Part shown: in pieces, positions 6,269 to 14,672 of the stretch | How the letters are laid out: every line of letters begins with the position of its first letter | Numbering within the stretch: the first letter of the stretch is position 1 | Notes under the pieces: generated by a model | The model's input: the letters and a program-made list of their open reading frames with translations, nothing else | The model's database searches: none | Told to the model about the DNA's origin: nothing | Program-made: the position numbers and the translations under genes | DNA from: Armatimonadota bacterium | GTDB taxonomy: Bacteria > Armatimonadota > Fimbriimonadia > Fimbriimonadales > Fimbriimonadaceae | Length of the DNA: 35,400 nt | Direction of reading: 5' to 3' | Assembly: GCA_029781035.1 (NCBI GenBank) | Contig: JAKOXK010000062.1 | Coordinates: 1 to 35,400, forward strand

Positions 6269-9200
6269 ATGACGGCGTTACCCGTTCTACTCGCCCTGAT
6301 CGCTCAGCCGACAGGAAAACCGTTCCTCCGTTATCCAGACGTCCACGGTGACCAGGTGGTCTTCAGTTGTGAAGGTGACCTGTGGTTGGGCGACCTCAAG
6401 TCGGGGCATGCCGACCGCATCACTTCCGATGCCGGGTTAGAGGACTTTCCCGCTTTCAGTCCTGACGGGACGATGATCGCCTTCAATGGCGAGTACGACG
6501 GCATCCGCGGCGCCTACGTGATGCCCACCACGGGAGGGGCTCCCAAGCGGATCACCTACGCGATGAACTATCGCGCGGTGACTGGTTGGACACCGGACGG
6601 AAAGTCCGTTGTCTTCCGGAAAGCGGGCACTCCGACCAGCTACGAGTATTGGACAGCCCCGATTGGCAAGGGCGTCTTCGAGCGCATTCCCCTCGAGTTC
6701 GCTAGCCACGTGTGGTTTGGCCCTGACCGTGACACTTACTGTTTCACGCGGTTCGCCAGGTGGTACTCCGCGTGGTTCTATTACATTGGCGGCATGGCCA
6801 ACCAAGTGTGGGTGCACAAGGACGGAAAGTTCACGCAAATCACCAACGTCGACGGGACGAACGAGTACCCCGTCTGGTGCGGGGAAAGGATCTACTTCGC
6901 CAATGAGAGAGACGGCCACTGGACACTGATGTCGGTCTCACCGTCTGGTGGAAAAGTCAAGACAGAAGCCGGGCCGTACGACGTCGAAGTCCGTGAGCTT
7001 TCAACCGATGGCCATCGAGTCATTTACGAGAAGGGTCGGGACGTCGAGCTCTTCGACCCAGCGACAAGCAAAGCGGCCACGGTCTCGTTCGATCTCCAAA
7101 GCGATTTGATCCACACCCGCACGTACCAGGTCGACTCGCAGGACTATATGGCTGCAGCGAGCCTCTCGCCAACCGCGAAGCGCGTGCTGGTCGAGACGCG
7201 CGGTCAGATTGTGAGTCTGCCGGTCGGAGAGGGCGAGGCCCGTCTCTGGAAGGCTCAGGCGGGAGTCCGCTTCCAGCTTCCCGAGATGTCTCCCGATGCC
7301 AAGAAAGTCGCCTACGTCTGCGACCAAAGTGGTGAACAGCAGATATGGATCTCGGACGCGGACGGCAGCAATGCCAAGGCTCTCACGACTGGGCAGCGCC
7401 AAATCAAGTCGCTGAAATGGTCTCCAGACGCGAAGTGGATCGTCTATTACGATTCACGCATGCGCTTGGGCGTCGTCAACGTGGCGACTGGCGAGGACAA
7501 AGAGATGGCCCACCTGACGGCCGATTGGACGGGACCTGCCCCCAGCTTCTCGCCGGATTCCAAGTGGGTGACCTTTTCCGAAAGCATCGAGCACACGACG
7601 GTCTCGGCCATCCAACTGTATGAGTTGGAAACGGGACGCAAGATTCAAGTCAGCGACGGCACGGCGGATGACACTGCTTCCGCATTCAGTACCGACGGCA
7701 AGTGGCTGGCTTTCCTCAGTGGCCGTGTTCTGTCTGCCAGCCACGACCCGATCCTCAACCAGCTCGACTTTGCTAGACCCGTGACGGCGTACGTGATCCC
7801 GCTTCAGGCGGACACGAAGAGCCCGTTCACGATCTCAGACCCCGTCGAGGGAGAAGCCAAGCCCGCCGAAGAGAAGAAGGACGCACCTTTCAAGATCGAT
7901 CTGGAAGGCCTTTATGGTCGGCGCATCGCTGTCCCCGTCGAACCCGACGCCTACCAGCAGATTGTGATGGTCAAGGACCGGATCCTGCTCGGCAGCGGCC
8001 GCCAGATTACTTTCTACGATCTTTCAGGCAAGAAAGGAGGCACCTTGACGGCGGGCGGCATCATGGACGTGAGCAAGGACGGTTCGAAGTTGCTCATCGG
8101 AGGACGGCGCACACTCCGTGTTGTCGACTCGAATGGAGCCGACCTTCCGCCGACTGCCGGAACAGTGTCCTTTGGCGGCCTCAAACTTGAGATCCAACCA
8201 GTGGCAGAATGGCACCAGATCTACTGGGATGCGTGGCGGCTCCTCCGCGACTACTTCTACATCCCGAACATGAACGGGGCCGACTGGCAAGCCGTGGGTG
8301 CGAAGTACGCAGCTATGCTTCCCAGCGTCCGCAGCAGAAGCGAACTGGACGAACTGATCCGGTGGCTGCAAGGCGAACTGGGTTCCTCACACCAGTACTT
8401 GATGCCGGGTGACATCCGGAACATCAAGCCCAAAGTGCCGCCGGCCTTCCTCGGCATCGACCTCGTTGCCGATGGAGACCACCTGAAGATCGCGCACATC
8501 GTTCGTGGCGACGGATTCCAGCCGAGCGAACGGTCGCCTCTGGCCGATCCACAGTTTGGATTCAAAGACGGGGAGTATTTGTTGAAAGTCGGCGGCGAGG
8601 ACGTCTCGAGTGAGATCCAAGTCTATGACCTTCTTCTCGGCAGAGCAGGGCAAGTCGTTTCCGTGACGGTGAACGACAAGGCGAGCTTGGACGGCGCCAA
8701 AACTGTGTTCGTGAAGCCAGTGGCCGACGACTCGCGCATGCGCTACGTCGAGTGGGTGGCGAACAACCGCGCGTATGTGGACAAAGCCAGTGGGGGCCGC
8801 GTTGGGTACCTCCACCTCGCTGCTATGGGTGACAACGACATGGAGGACTTTGCCAAGCAGTACTTCCCTCAACGCAACAAGGAGGCGCTGATCATCGATG
8901 ACCGCTACAACAACGGCGGCTACATCCAGAACTTCATCAACACCATCCTCAGCGAGAAGGTGACGGGCTACTTCAATATGCGCAACAGCCGGGAACCTTG
9001 GGGTCGTCAGAGTGACGCGTTCATCGGCCCGAAATGCTGTTTGATCAACGAGTTCAGCATTTCGTGCGGCGAGGAGTTCCCTCATCGTTTCCAAGACCTC
9101 AAGATTGGCCCACTGATCGGTCGCCGGACCATGGGCGGCGAGGTCGGCTCGTCGCCAGGTTGGCCGCTGGCCGATGGTGGCGAAGTCGATGTGCCGGACT

Positions 9201-9406
9201 ACGGGATGTTTGTTCCTGGAAAGGGTTGGGTCATCGAGGGCGCGGGTGTGTCTCCTGACATCGACGTGCCTTCGGACCCGAACGCTTGGGTGGAGGGTCG
9301 CGATCCGCAACTCGATGTGGCGGTCAAGACGATGTTGGACACCCTGAAGAAGAACCCCGTGGTGTGGCCGCAACAGCCACCGGACAGGGTGCGCATCAAG
9401 AAGTGA
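6269..9406 (+). CDS. Tricorn-like protease (TolB-type propeller, PDZ, S41 peptidase)
   Basis: 1045 residues, the length of bacterial tricorn homologues. A short hydrophobic N-terminus may be a signal peptide. Residues about 20-500 hold propeller repeats of the PD40 type (FSPDGT, WTPDGK, MSPDAKKVAY, WSPDAKWIVYY, FSPDSKW, FSTDGKWLAF). Residues about 640-730 are a helical C1-type domain, followed by a PDZ-like region (about 735-820) and an S41-type peptidase core. By alignment from memory to archaeal tricorn, the tetrad would be Ser707-His708 (SSHQYL), Ser932 (SISCGEEF) and Glu990 (WVIEGAGVSPD). The residue after the nucleophile is Cys933 where tricorn has Asp. Tricorn degrades peptides to short products; a periplasmic location is inferred. 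No Shine-Dalgarno is seen at the ATG. The gene stands alone, divergent from the cytochrome gene. Confidence 0.93.
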   Translation: MTALPVLLALIAQPTGKPFLRYPDVHGDQVVFSCEGDLWLGDLKSGHADRITSDAGLEDFPAFSPDGTMIAFNGEYDGIRGAYVMPTTGGAPKRITYAMNYRAVTGWTPDGKSVVFRKAGTPTSYEYWTAPIGKGVFERIPLEFASHVWFGPDRDTYCFTRFARWYSAWFYYIGGMANQVWVHKDGKFTQITNVDGTNEYPVWCGERIYFANERDGHWTLMSVSPSGGKVKTEAGPYDVEVRELSTDGHRVIYEKGRDVELFDPATSKAATVSFDLQSDLIHTRTYQVDSQDYMAAASLSPTAKRVLVETRGQIVSLPVGEGEARLWKAQAGVRFQLPEMSPDAKKVAYVCDQSGEQQIWISDADGSNAKALTTGQRQIKSLKWSPDAKWIVYYDSRMRLGVVNVATGEDKEMAHLTADWTGPAPSFSPDSKWVTFSESIEHTTVSAIQLYELETGRKIQVSDGTADDTASAFSTDGKWLAFLSGRVLSASHDPILNQLDFARPVTAYVIPLQADTKSPFTISDPVEGEAKPAEEKKDAPFKIDLEGLYGRRIAVPVEPDAYQQIVMVKDRILLGSGRQITFYDLSGKKGGTLTAGGIMDVSKDGSKLLIGGRRTLRVVDSNGADLPPTAGTVSFGGLKLEIQPVAEWHQIYWDAWRLLRDYFYIPNMNGADWQAVGAKYAAMLPSVRSRSELDELIRWLQGELGSSHQYLMPGDIRNIKPKVPPAFLGIDLVADGDHLKIAHIVRGDGFQPSERSPLADPQFGFKDGEYLLKVGGEDVSSEIQVYDLLLGRAGQVVSVTVNDKASLDGAKTVFVKPVADDSRMRYVEWVANNRAYVDKASGGRVGYLHLAAMGDNDMEDFAKQYFPQRNKEALIIDDRYNNGGYIQNFINTILSEKVTGYFNMRNSREPWGRQSDAFIGPKCCLINEFSISCGEEFPHRFQDLKIGPLIGRRTMGGEVGSSPGWPLADGGEVDVPDYGMFVPGKGWVIEGAGVSPDIDVPSDPNAWVEGRDPQLDVAVKTMLDTLKKNPVVWPQQPPDRVRIKK

Positions 9407-9412
9407 GACCTC

Positions 9413-9446
9413 TCGCCGGCCCTCGTGTTTGTGGACGGGCCGGCGA
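9413..9446. terminator. Bidirectional terminator between the tricorn-like and TlpA-like genes
   Basis: A perfect 10-bp stem (TCGCCGGCCC 9413-9422, GGGCCGGCGA 9437-9446) with a 14-nt loop, followed on the plus strand by AGTCTTTTATT. It lies 7 nt after one stop codon and 9 nt before the other (convergent genes). Confidence 0.85.
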
Positions 9447-9455
9447 AGTCTTTTA

Positions 9456-9971
9456 TTACCGGCCCGTCACCAGTTCAGCGGCTGACTTCTTGATGCCAGG
9501 TTTCAACTGATCACCGTAACCCACTTGGACTCGGGTGATCTGCCCGTCCCTAGCCACAAACACGATCGTGGGCAGGGCGGTCACCGACCATAGCGACATG
9601 AGGCCATCGTTCGAGTGGGTGAACGTGTAGGTGTACACGTGCTCTTTCGCATAATCGCTCGCCGGTCCGGGCCCCTTTGTGTCCTCGAAGCCGTCTGCGC
9701 CGATGAGGGTCAGTCCTTTGGGACCCAACTCGTCATGGAGTTCCTGCATGACCGTCGACAACTTCTTGCATGGGCCGCACCACGTCGCCCAGAAGTCGAT
9801 CACGAATGGCTTGCCCTTCAGGGTCTTCTTGGAGATCTTCTTGCCGTCGACCGTGGTCATCTCGAAATCGGGAACGGGCTTGCCAACCATCTGTGTGATC
9901 GAAAGGGTTGAGCCCTTCTGCAAAGTCTGGCAGAGCGTTGTCGACAAGGCGATGAGTGCAGGAACGACCAT
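9456..9971 (-). CDS. TlpA/ResA-like thioredoxin-fold protein
   Basis: 171 residues. A short hydrophobic N-terminus (MVVPALIALSTTLCQT) suggests a signal peptide. The thioredoxin domain has the TlpA-type entry VGKPVPDFEMTTVDGKKISKKTLKGKPFVIDFWATWCGPCKK, with the redox-active pair in WCGPC (about Cys74 and Cys77), and the cis-Pro loop ALPTIVFVARDG near the C-terminus. Such proteins keep periplasmic cysteines reduced, for example in cytochrome c maturation, which fits the nearby cytochrome lipoprotein, but no maturation genes are adjacent. The ATG at 9971 is preceded by TATACT 12 nt upstream; the frame stays open further up but without homology. Divergent from the GT-C-like gene. Confidence 0.93.
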   Translation of the reverse strand: MVVPALIALSTTLCQTLQKGSTLSITQMVGKPVPDFEMTTVDGKKISKKTLKGKPFVIDFWATWCGPCKKLSTVMQELHDELGPKGLTLIGADGFEDTKGPGPASDYAKEHVYTYTFTHSNDGLMSLWSVTALPTIVFVARDGQITRVQVGYGDQLKPGIKKSAAELVTGR

Positions 9972-9983
9972 GGTGCTTGGTTC

Positions 9984-9989
9984 AGTATA
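9984..9989 (-). promoter_or_regulatory. -10 box of the TlpA-like gene
   Basis: Minus-strand TATACT, 12 nt before the ATG at 9971; it would leave a 5' leader of only about 5 nt. Confidence 0.5.
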
Positions 9990-10048
9990 ACGCGGCCAGA
10001 AAAGCTCTCGGCCTTCGGTGGCGATCGGCGGAGTGTCAGAATCCGGGC

Positions 10049-11419
10049 GTGAGGAGGTGGCTGCCCTGGTTCCTGCTGCCCGTTCTGGCGTGCCTCGGCA
10101 TCTGCGCACACAGGTGTACTGATCCCTCCTTACTCCTGGACAGCGACACCAGCGTCCTCATCCAAGCCCTTCGTGCGCGTCACGCGCCACTGTCGTGGTT
10201 TGCTGGGGACTGGCCCCTCCAAAACCACTTCTATCGCCCAGTCTCAACATTGACCTTTGAATTGGATCAGTGGCTGCACCCGGGCGATGCGGCTGGATTC
10301 GGGCTTACGAACGCCCTCCTGGCCATGGCGTGTGTCCTCCTCCTTTTCTGGCTCGTTCGAGAATCAGTGGGAGTGCCTTGGATCGCAGGCGTGAGTTCTG
10401 GTTTGTTTGGGCTCTGGCACTTGGGGGGAATCCTGCTCGCGCCACTCGAAGCCTTGACGACCTTCTTGGCTGGGCTTTCTCTGATCGGATTCTTTAGGGG
10501 TGGCAAGGCGACTGTGTTGATCGGCGCGCTCGGTCTGGCGTTCTTGAGTCAACTTTGGGAGCCTACGATGGCCTTCGACTCAAGAATCGTGTCGTGGCTG
10601 CCAGGGCGGACGGCCTCAACGATGCTGGTGTTCGCTCTCACATCCATGGCCTCCTACGCCCGCTACGAGCGCTTGTCAGCTCCCCGCTTGAAGCGAAAGG
10701 CGTCACCGACCGACCTACCTGCGACCAAAGGCACGGAAGTTGTGACGGAAAGGGCCCGATCGTCGGCGTGGTTATGGCTCGTCGCAGCCGTGATCGCCGA
10801 GGTGTTCGCTTTGGGGGCCTACGAGCAAGCTGTGATGCTTCCGCTTGCTTTGCTTGGGTTGGCGCTGCTGTTCCGCTGGCAGGACAGGACGCCGCGGTGG
10901 AAGCACCACTGGGTTTTCTGGGCCGTCTTTATGCTCTATGCGGCGCTACGCTTGAGCCTCGTTCCGTCGGTTCCCTCCGGTTACCAACTGCAGCAGTTCC
11001 GCCACGGCTCGGGCGTGGTCGTGGCCTTGGCCGACTACCTGATTCCTGCCTGGAACTGGCTTCGAGAGCTTGGTGCGGCCCTGACCGTTCCCGACCCTTG
11101 GATCCTATGGTTGACCATCACCCCTTGGGCGCAGATAGCCGTCTCGGTCGGCAACATAACGACCTGGTGGCAAGTCCGGCGAGACGTTTTGTGGGCGCCG
11201 ATCGTGTCGTTCTTCGCTTTGGCGACCTTGACGTTCCTGCCGATGGCCTGGCTTCAGCCATTCGGGCACTATCACTACTGGCCATCAGCGATGAGGGCCG
11301 TGTTCGTAGTCGGGCTCGCGGCAGCCTCGCTTCGTGGATTCGCTAGCGCAGTCTCGCTCCCAGCTCTGCAAGCGCCGCAACGACGGCGTCCCGCACCTGG
11401 TTCGCTTCCTCGTCTGTGA
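10049..11419 (+). CDS. Polytopic membrane protein, GT-C/TMTC-like
   Basis: About 456 residues with roughly ten hydrophobic segments. After the first helix comes a lumenal-type loop with an acidic pair (LLLDSDTSVLIQALR) and then NHFYRPVSTLTFELDQWLHPGDAAGFGLTNALLAM, which recalls the 'YRPL...D...GFHLTN' signature of TMTC-like and GT39-related GT-C glycosyltransferases. By family it would move a sugar from a polyprenyl carrier onto protein or glycan; this is an inference from motif pattern. A polar linker (about 205-235) divides the membrane part. I chose the GTG at 10049 (VRRWLPWFLLP), which puts the first helix at the N-terminus; CAGAAT lies 6 nt upstream. The 3' end overlaps the convergent pheT by 77 bp, so the last about 25 residues are read antisense to pheT. 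Confidence 0.7.
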   Translation: MRRWLPWFLLPVLACLGICAHRCTDPSLLLDSDTSVLIQALRARHAPLSWFAGDWPLQNHFYRPVSTLTFELDQWLHPGDAAGFGLTNALLAMACVLLLFWLVRESVGVPWIAGVSSGLFGLWHLGGILLAPLEALTTFLAGLSLIGFFRGGKATVLIGALGLAFLSQLWEPTMAFDSRIVSWLPGRTASTMLVFALTSMASYARYERLSAPRLKRKASPTDLPATKGTEVVTERARSSAWLWLVAAVIAEVFALGAYEQAVMLPLALLGLALLFRWQDRTPRWKHHWVFWAVFMLYAALRLSLVPSVPSGYQLQQFRHGSGVVVALADYLIPAWNWLRELGAALTVPDPWILWLTITPWAQIAVSVGNITTWWQVRRDVLWAPIVSFFALATLTFLPMAWLQPFGHYHYWPSAMRAVFVVGLAAASLRGFASAVSLPALQAPQRRRPAPGSLPRL

Positions 11420-13361
11420 AATTCCCGGCCTTGCGGAACTGGAGCGCTATGGCTAGGCTGTGGTGTCCCGGCTCTATGCCCTTGCCTTCGTAGACGTCAA
11501 ACAGCCACTGCCGCTCGAGCGCATCGCCACAAGCACTTTGGATGGCGCGCTCAACATCGCGGTAGAGAACCGTCTTGTCCAACACGACGGCAATGTCCCT
11601 TCGGGCTGCTGGATGGCGATGCACTGCCCGAAAGTGCAAACTTTCTGATCTCTTCTTGTACAGATCATCTAGATCGATCTCGGCCAAAAAAGTCTCTTGA
11701 GGCAACCCAGTCTCTTCGGCTATGGCCGGGTGGATTTGGCCGAACACTCCGACGTCCCCAATTGCTGCTTGCCTGGTGGGATGAAACCGCGGGTCCACGG
11801 GTTGCAGCGGTCCGACCTCCACGCAAGCGCTGGCTGCCCGAGCTAATGCCTCGACGGTACCTTTCATGCTGAAGAAATCGGCCCGTTCGGACGAGCTTTG
11901 GTTCCAGTGCAGGCCATCGAGCGATCCGGTCGAAAGCAGTGCCAATTGAAGCGACTCTCTTCCTGCTTCAAACACCTTGCCCGTCTCGTATATGTGGAGG
12001 TCTTTGCCGCCGTTCCTGAGTGCAGCGTCCGATAGGCAAGGCAAGAGACTGTTCCGCAAGTTAGCGATCTCAGGTGATGGAGCAGAGCGGACCTGTACGC
12101 GCCCTGTGCGCCTGTCCAGAGGATGGAGTTCGCGCAACGAGTGGCTCCACATCTGGCTGAACCCACACCGGAGTGCTTCTTCTCGAACTCGGTCCGCCAT
12201 CGCTTCGAGCCCATGGGCACCTCCCACAGGCGTGCTTCCGATCGGGGCAGCTTCAGGGATCTTTTCATATCCGTGGACGCGCCCGACTTCCTCGACATAG
12301 TCGTCTTCCCGCACGAGGTCGATGCGCCATGTGGGCGGAGTGACTCGAAACGTGTCGCCGCTTCGTTCAAGTCTATTGCCTAGTAACTTAAGATAGCGTT
12401 CTATCTCATCGGACGAGACGTCCATTCCCAGTAGATGGCAGACTCGTTCCCGCCGGACTGTGACGGTGTCTCGCACAGGCTTGACGGGATAGCAGTCGAT
12501 CACACCGGGCACGGGATCGGGCCCGCCTGCCGCACGAAGCAGGTCGGCAAAGCGGTTGAGCGCCCGAACGACCCCTTCCGGGTCGCAATAACGCTCAAAT
12601 CGATAGCTCGCATCGGTCTGGAGCCCGAGCTCTTTGCGGGTCTTGCGTACAGAGCGATGGTCAAAATGGGCGGACTCGAGCAGACATCGGGTCGTCGAAT
12701 GACTGACCTCGGTGTCAGATCCACCCATGACTCCGGCAACCGCTACGGGCCGCTCGGCATCACAGATCATCATCTGGCCGGACTTGAGCTTGTGCTCCTT
12801 GCCGTCGAGCGTCGTCATCGGTTCGCCGTCGTGAGCCGACCGGACGATGATCTGGCTGCCTTTAATCCGGTCGAGGTCAAAGGCATGGAGCGGCTGTCCC
12901 GTCTCGAACATCACATAGTTCGTCAGGTCGACGAGCAATGAGATTGGGCGCTGACCGATCTTGCGCAGACGCTCTTGGACCCAATCGGGGGAGGGACCGT
13001 TAGTGAGGCCCTCGAAGACCCTGCAAGCGTATCGTGTGCAGTACTCCGTCTCAATTGCGACCTTCGCGAGCCTGGAAACGGCTTCGTTTCCTTCGTCTCC
13101 GGCAACGTTCCCCGCTTGAAGCTTCTGGGTGAGCTCGGTAGGCGTTGAACCAACGTCCTTGGCGAGGATCTCGCGAGCGAGGCCGATCGAAGACGCGCCA
13201 TCGCCTCGGTTGGCCATGACGTTGATGTCCAAGACCTTCTCACCTTCAACGACCGTTATTTCTTCGAGCTCGAACCCGGTCATGGTCAACAAGTCCGCGA
13301 TCTCCTCGGCGGACTTGCTGGTCGTGACTAAGTCACGGATCATCGACTCGGTCAGCTTCAT
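11343..13361 (-). CDS. pheT: Phenylalanyl-tRNA synthetase beta subunit lacking the tRNA_bind domain
   Basis: 672 residues; joins PheS to charge tRNA-Phe. The B1 N-terminus (MKLTESMIRDLVTTSKSAEEIADLLTMTGFELEEI) runs almost directly into the segment VLDINVMANRGDGASSIGLARE, equivalent to 'LEIDITPNRPDC..IGLARE'. The roughly 110-residue EMAP/OB tRNA_bind domain that bacterial PheT (about 785-800 aa) carries between these points is absent. The B3/B4 editing region (CTRYACRVFEGL to about 290, with NYVMFETGQPLHAFDLDRI), B5, the core and the C-terminal FDX-ACB domain (HRHPAARRDIAVVLD to the end) are present. pheT lies 138 nt downstream of pheS and has its own TAAACT box 10 nt before its ATG, so it may be transcribed separately. 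No Shine-Dalgarno is seen. Confidence 0.96.
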   Translation of the reverse strand: MKLTESMIRDLVTTSKSAEEIADLLTMTGFELEEITVVEGEKVLDINVMANRGDGASSIGLAREILAKDVGSTPTELTQKLQAGNVAGDEGNEAVSRLAKVAIETEYCTRYACRVFEGLTNGPSPDWVQERLRKIGQRPISLLVDLTNYVMFETGQPLHAFDLDRIKGSQIIVRSAHDGEPMTTLDGKEHKLKSGQMMICDAERPVAVAGVMGGSDTEVSHSTTRCLLESAHFDHRSVRKTRKELGLQTDASYRFERYCDPEGVVRALNRFADLLRAAGGPDPVPGVIDCYPVKPVRDTVTVRRERVCHLLGMDVSSDEIERYLKLLGNRLERSGDTFRVTPPTWRIDLVREDDYVEEVGRVHGYEKIPEAAPIGSTPVGGAHGLEAMADRVREEALRCGFSQMWSHSLRELHPLDRRTGRVQVRSAPSPEIANLRNSLLPCLSDAALRNGGKDLHIYETGKVFEAGRESLQLALLSTGSLDGLHWNQSSSERADFFSMKGTVEALARAASACVEVGPLQPVDPRFHPTRQAAIGDVGVFGQIHPAIAEETGLPQETFLAEIDLDDLYKKRSESLHFRAVHRHPAARRDIAVVLDKTVLYRDVERAIQSACGDALERQWLFDVYEGKGIEPGHHSLAIALQFRKAGNFTDEEANQVRDAVVAALAELGARLR

Positions 13362-13371
13362 GGAAGGGGTG

Positions 13372-13377
13372 AGTTTA
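13372..13377 (-). promoter_or_regulatory. -10 box of pheT (leaderless type)
   Basis: Minus-strand TAAACT, 10 nt before the ATG at 13361, inside the 138-bp pheS-pheT gap. It suggests pheT has its own promoter. Confidence 0.5.
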
Positions 13378-13499
13378 CCGGAGCCCCTGGATCACAGGCA
13401 GTCCGGCTTTCAGGGTTCCGGGCCGACAAGCGAAACAGTGCGACGCCAAGACCGGAAGGGTGCGTTCCCTCGCGCGTCCTGGTCAACGGGGTTGTCGTC

Positions 13500-14495
13500 C
13501 TAAGCGAACTGCTCAAGGAATCTGAAGTCGTTTTCCAGGAAGTAACGTAGGTCATCGACTCCGTAAGCCATCATCGGAATCCGTTCGACACCCAGTCCGA
13601 AGGCGAAGCCGGAGTACTTCTCAGTGTCGATGCCGTGGCGCTCGAGGATGTTGGGGTGTATCAACCCTGCACCACCCAACTCGACCCACTTGCCGCCAAA
13701 AAGCTTGGGTGTCGAGATCGCATAGTCCACGCCGGGTTCGACGAACGGGAAGAAATCAGGTCTGAACCGGACACGCACTTCGTCACCGAGCATGGCCCGG
13801 GCGAACAGGCCCAACGTTCCCTTGAGGTGTGCCATCGAGATGCCTTCGTCAACCATGAACACGTCAATCTGGTGAAACGTGTGGCCATGGGTTCGGTCCA
13901 CAGCTTCGTTGCGGTACGTCCTCCCAACAGTGAAGTACCGGAACGGGGGCTTGACGGTCTCGAAGACGCGGCCCTGTACCGCCGTGCCTTGAGTGCGCAT
14001 GACGAGATTGTCCGTAACGTAGAACGTGTCCTGTTCATCCATAGCAGGATGATCCGGCGGGTAGTTCAGTGCATCAAAATTGTATTTGAAGTGTTCAAGT
14101 TCAGGCCCATCATAATAAACAAAACCAAGCGAGCCCATGGTCTGTTTGATCTTGTTGAACGTCTGCTGGAGGATGTGTTCACGGCCAGAGCGGGGGGATT
14201 GACCGGGCATGGTGACGTCGATCCGCTCGGCCTCGTACTGCGCCGAACGCTCCATCTCTTTGAGGTCGGCGATGCGGGCATCGAGAAGCGACTGGAGACG
14301 GTCACGGGTCTCGTTCAGCGCAGCCCCGAACTTGGGCCGCTCCTCTGGAGGCAGCTGCCCGATGCCACGCATCAGTCCAGTCAGTTCGCCACTCTTGCCA
14401 AGATACTTGAGCTCGACTTCTCGGCAAGCGGCCGTCGTGCCGGCTGTCCGGATCGCCTCTTGCACGACCTTTTCAAGTTCGGCGATCTTGCCCAT
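13500..14495 (-). CDS. pheS: Phenylalanyl-tRNA synthetase alpha subunit
   Basis: 331 residues, normal for PheS. The N-terminal coiled coil (1-90: LEKVVQEAIRTA to LKEMERSAQYEAERIDVTMPG) binds tRNA; the rest is the class II catalytic core. Motif 2 is seen in FRYFTVGRTYRNEAVDRTHGHTFHQID, the Phe pocket region in GPELEHFKYNFDALNYPPDHPAMDEQDTFYV, and motif 3 in GFAFGLGVERIPMMAYGVDDLRYF. It pairs with PheT to make the alpha2-beta2 enzyme. The ATG at 14495 has no Shine-Dalgarno; CAAACT lies 9 nt upstream. It is divergent from fliL. Confidence 0.98.
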   Translation of the reverse strand: MGKIAELEKVVQEAIRTAGTTAACREVELKYLGKSGELTGLMRGIGQLPPEERPKFGAALNETRDRLQSLLDARIADLKEMERSAQYEAERIDVTMPGQSPRSGREHILQQTFNKIKQTMGSLGFVYYDGPELEHFKYNFDALNYPPDHPAMDEQDTFYVTDNLVMRTQGTAVQGRVFETVKPPFRYFTVGRTYRNEAVDRTHGHTFHQIDVFMVDEGISMAHLKGTLGLFARAMLGDEVRVRFRPDFFPFVEPGVDYAISTPKLFGGKWVELGGAGLIHPNILERHGIDTEKYSGFAFGLGVERIPMMAYGVDDLRYFLENDFRFLEQFA

Positions 14496-14504
14496 TGAGG
14501 GAGT

Positions 14505-14510
14505 AGTTTG
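14505..14510 (-). promoter_or_regulatory. Putative -10 box of pheS
   Basis: Minus-strand CAAACT 9 nt before the ATG at 14495, one base off the TANACT pattern seen at other genes in this window. Confidence 0.4.
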
Positions 14511-14672
14511 ACACGGAATCCAGCCAAGGCGTTGGAGCAGACGGCCGGTCCAGGCGCCGGACTAACTTCCGCCGCTTTGGTGCTCTGTGGGAAGTGACGT
14601 CCGAAGGACCGTCAGAAGCGCATGTGAAATCCCCGCCCAAATGCGGAACAAATGGAGTGGTGATCGTGCGTC

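Noticed and set aside
8387-9373. Minus-strand open frame (328 codons) opposite the tricorn-like gene
   Set aside because: Lies wholly within a well-supported peptidase domain; His/Val/Arg-rich translation with no motif.
14596-14623. Phe-attenuator for pheS: a mini-ORF (Met-Arg-Phe-stop) followed by a GACGTCC/GGACCGTC hairpin upstream of pheS
   Set aside because: Only one Phe codon, a weak bulged hairpin with no U-tract, and the CAAACT box at 14505-14510 would start the transcript downstream of it.
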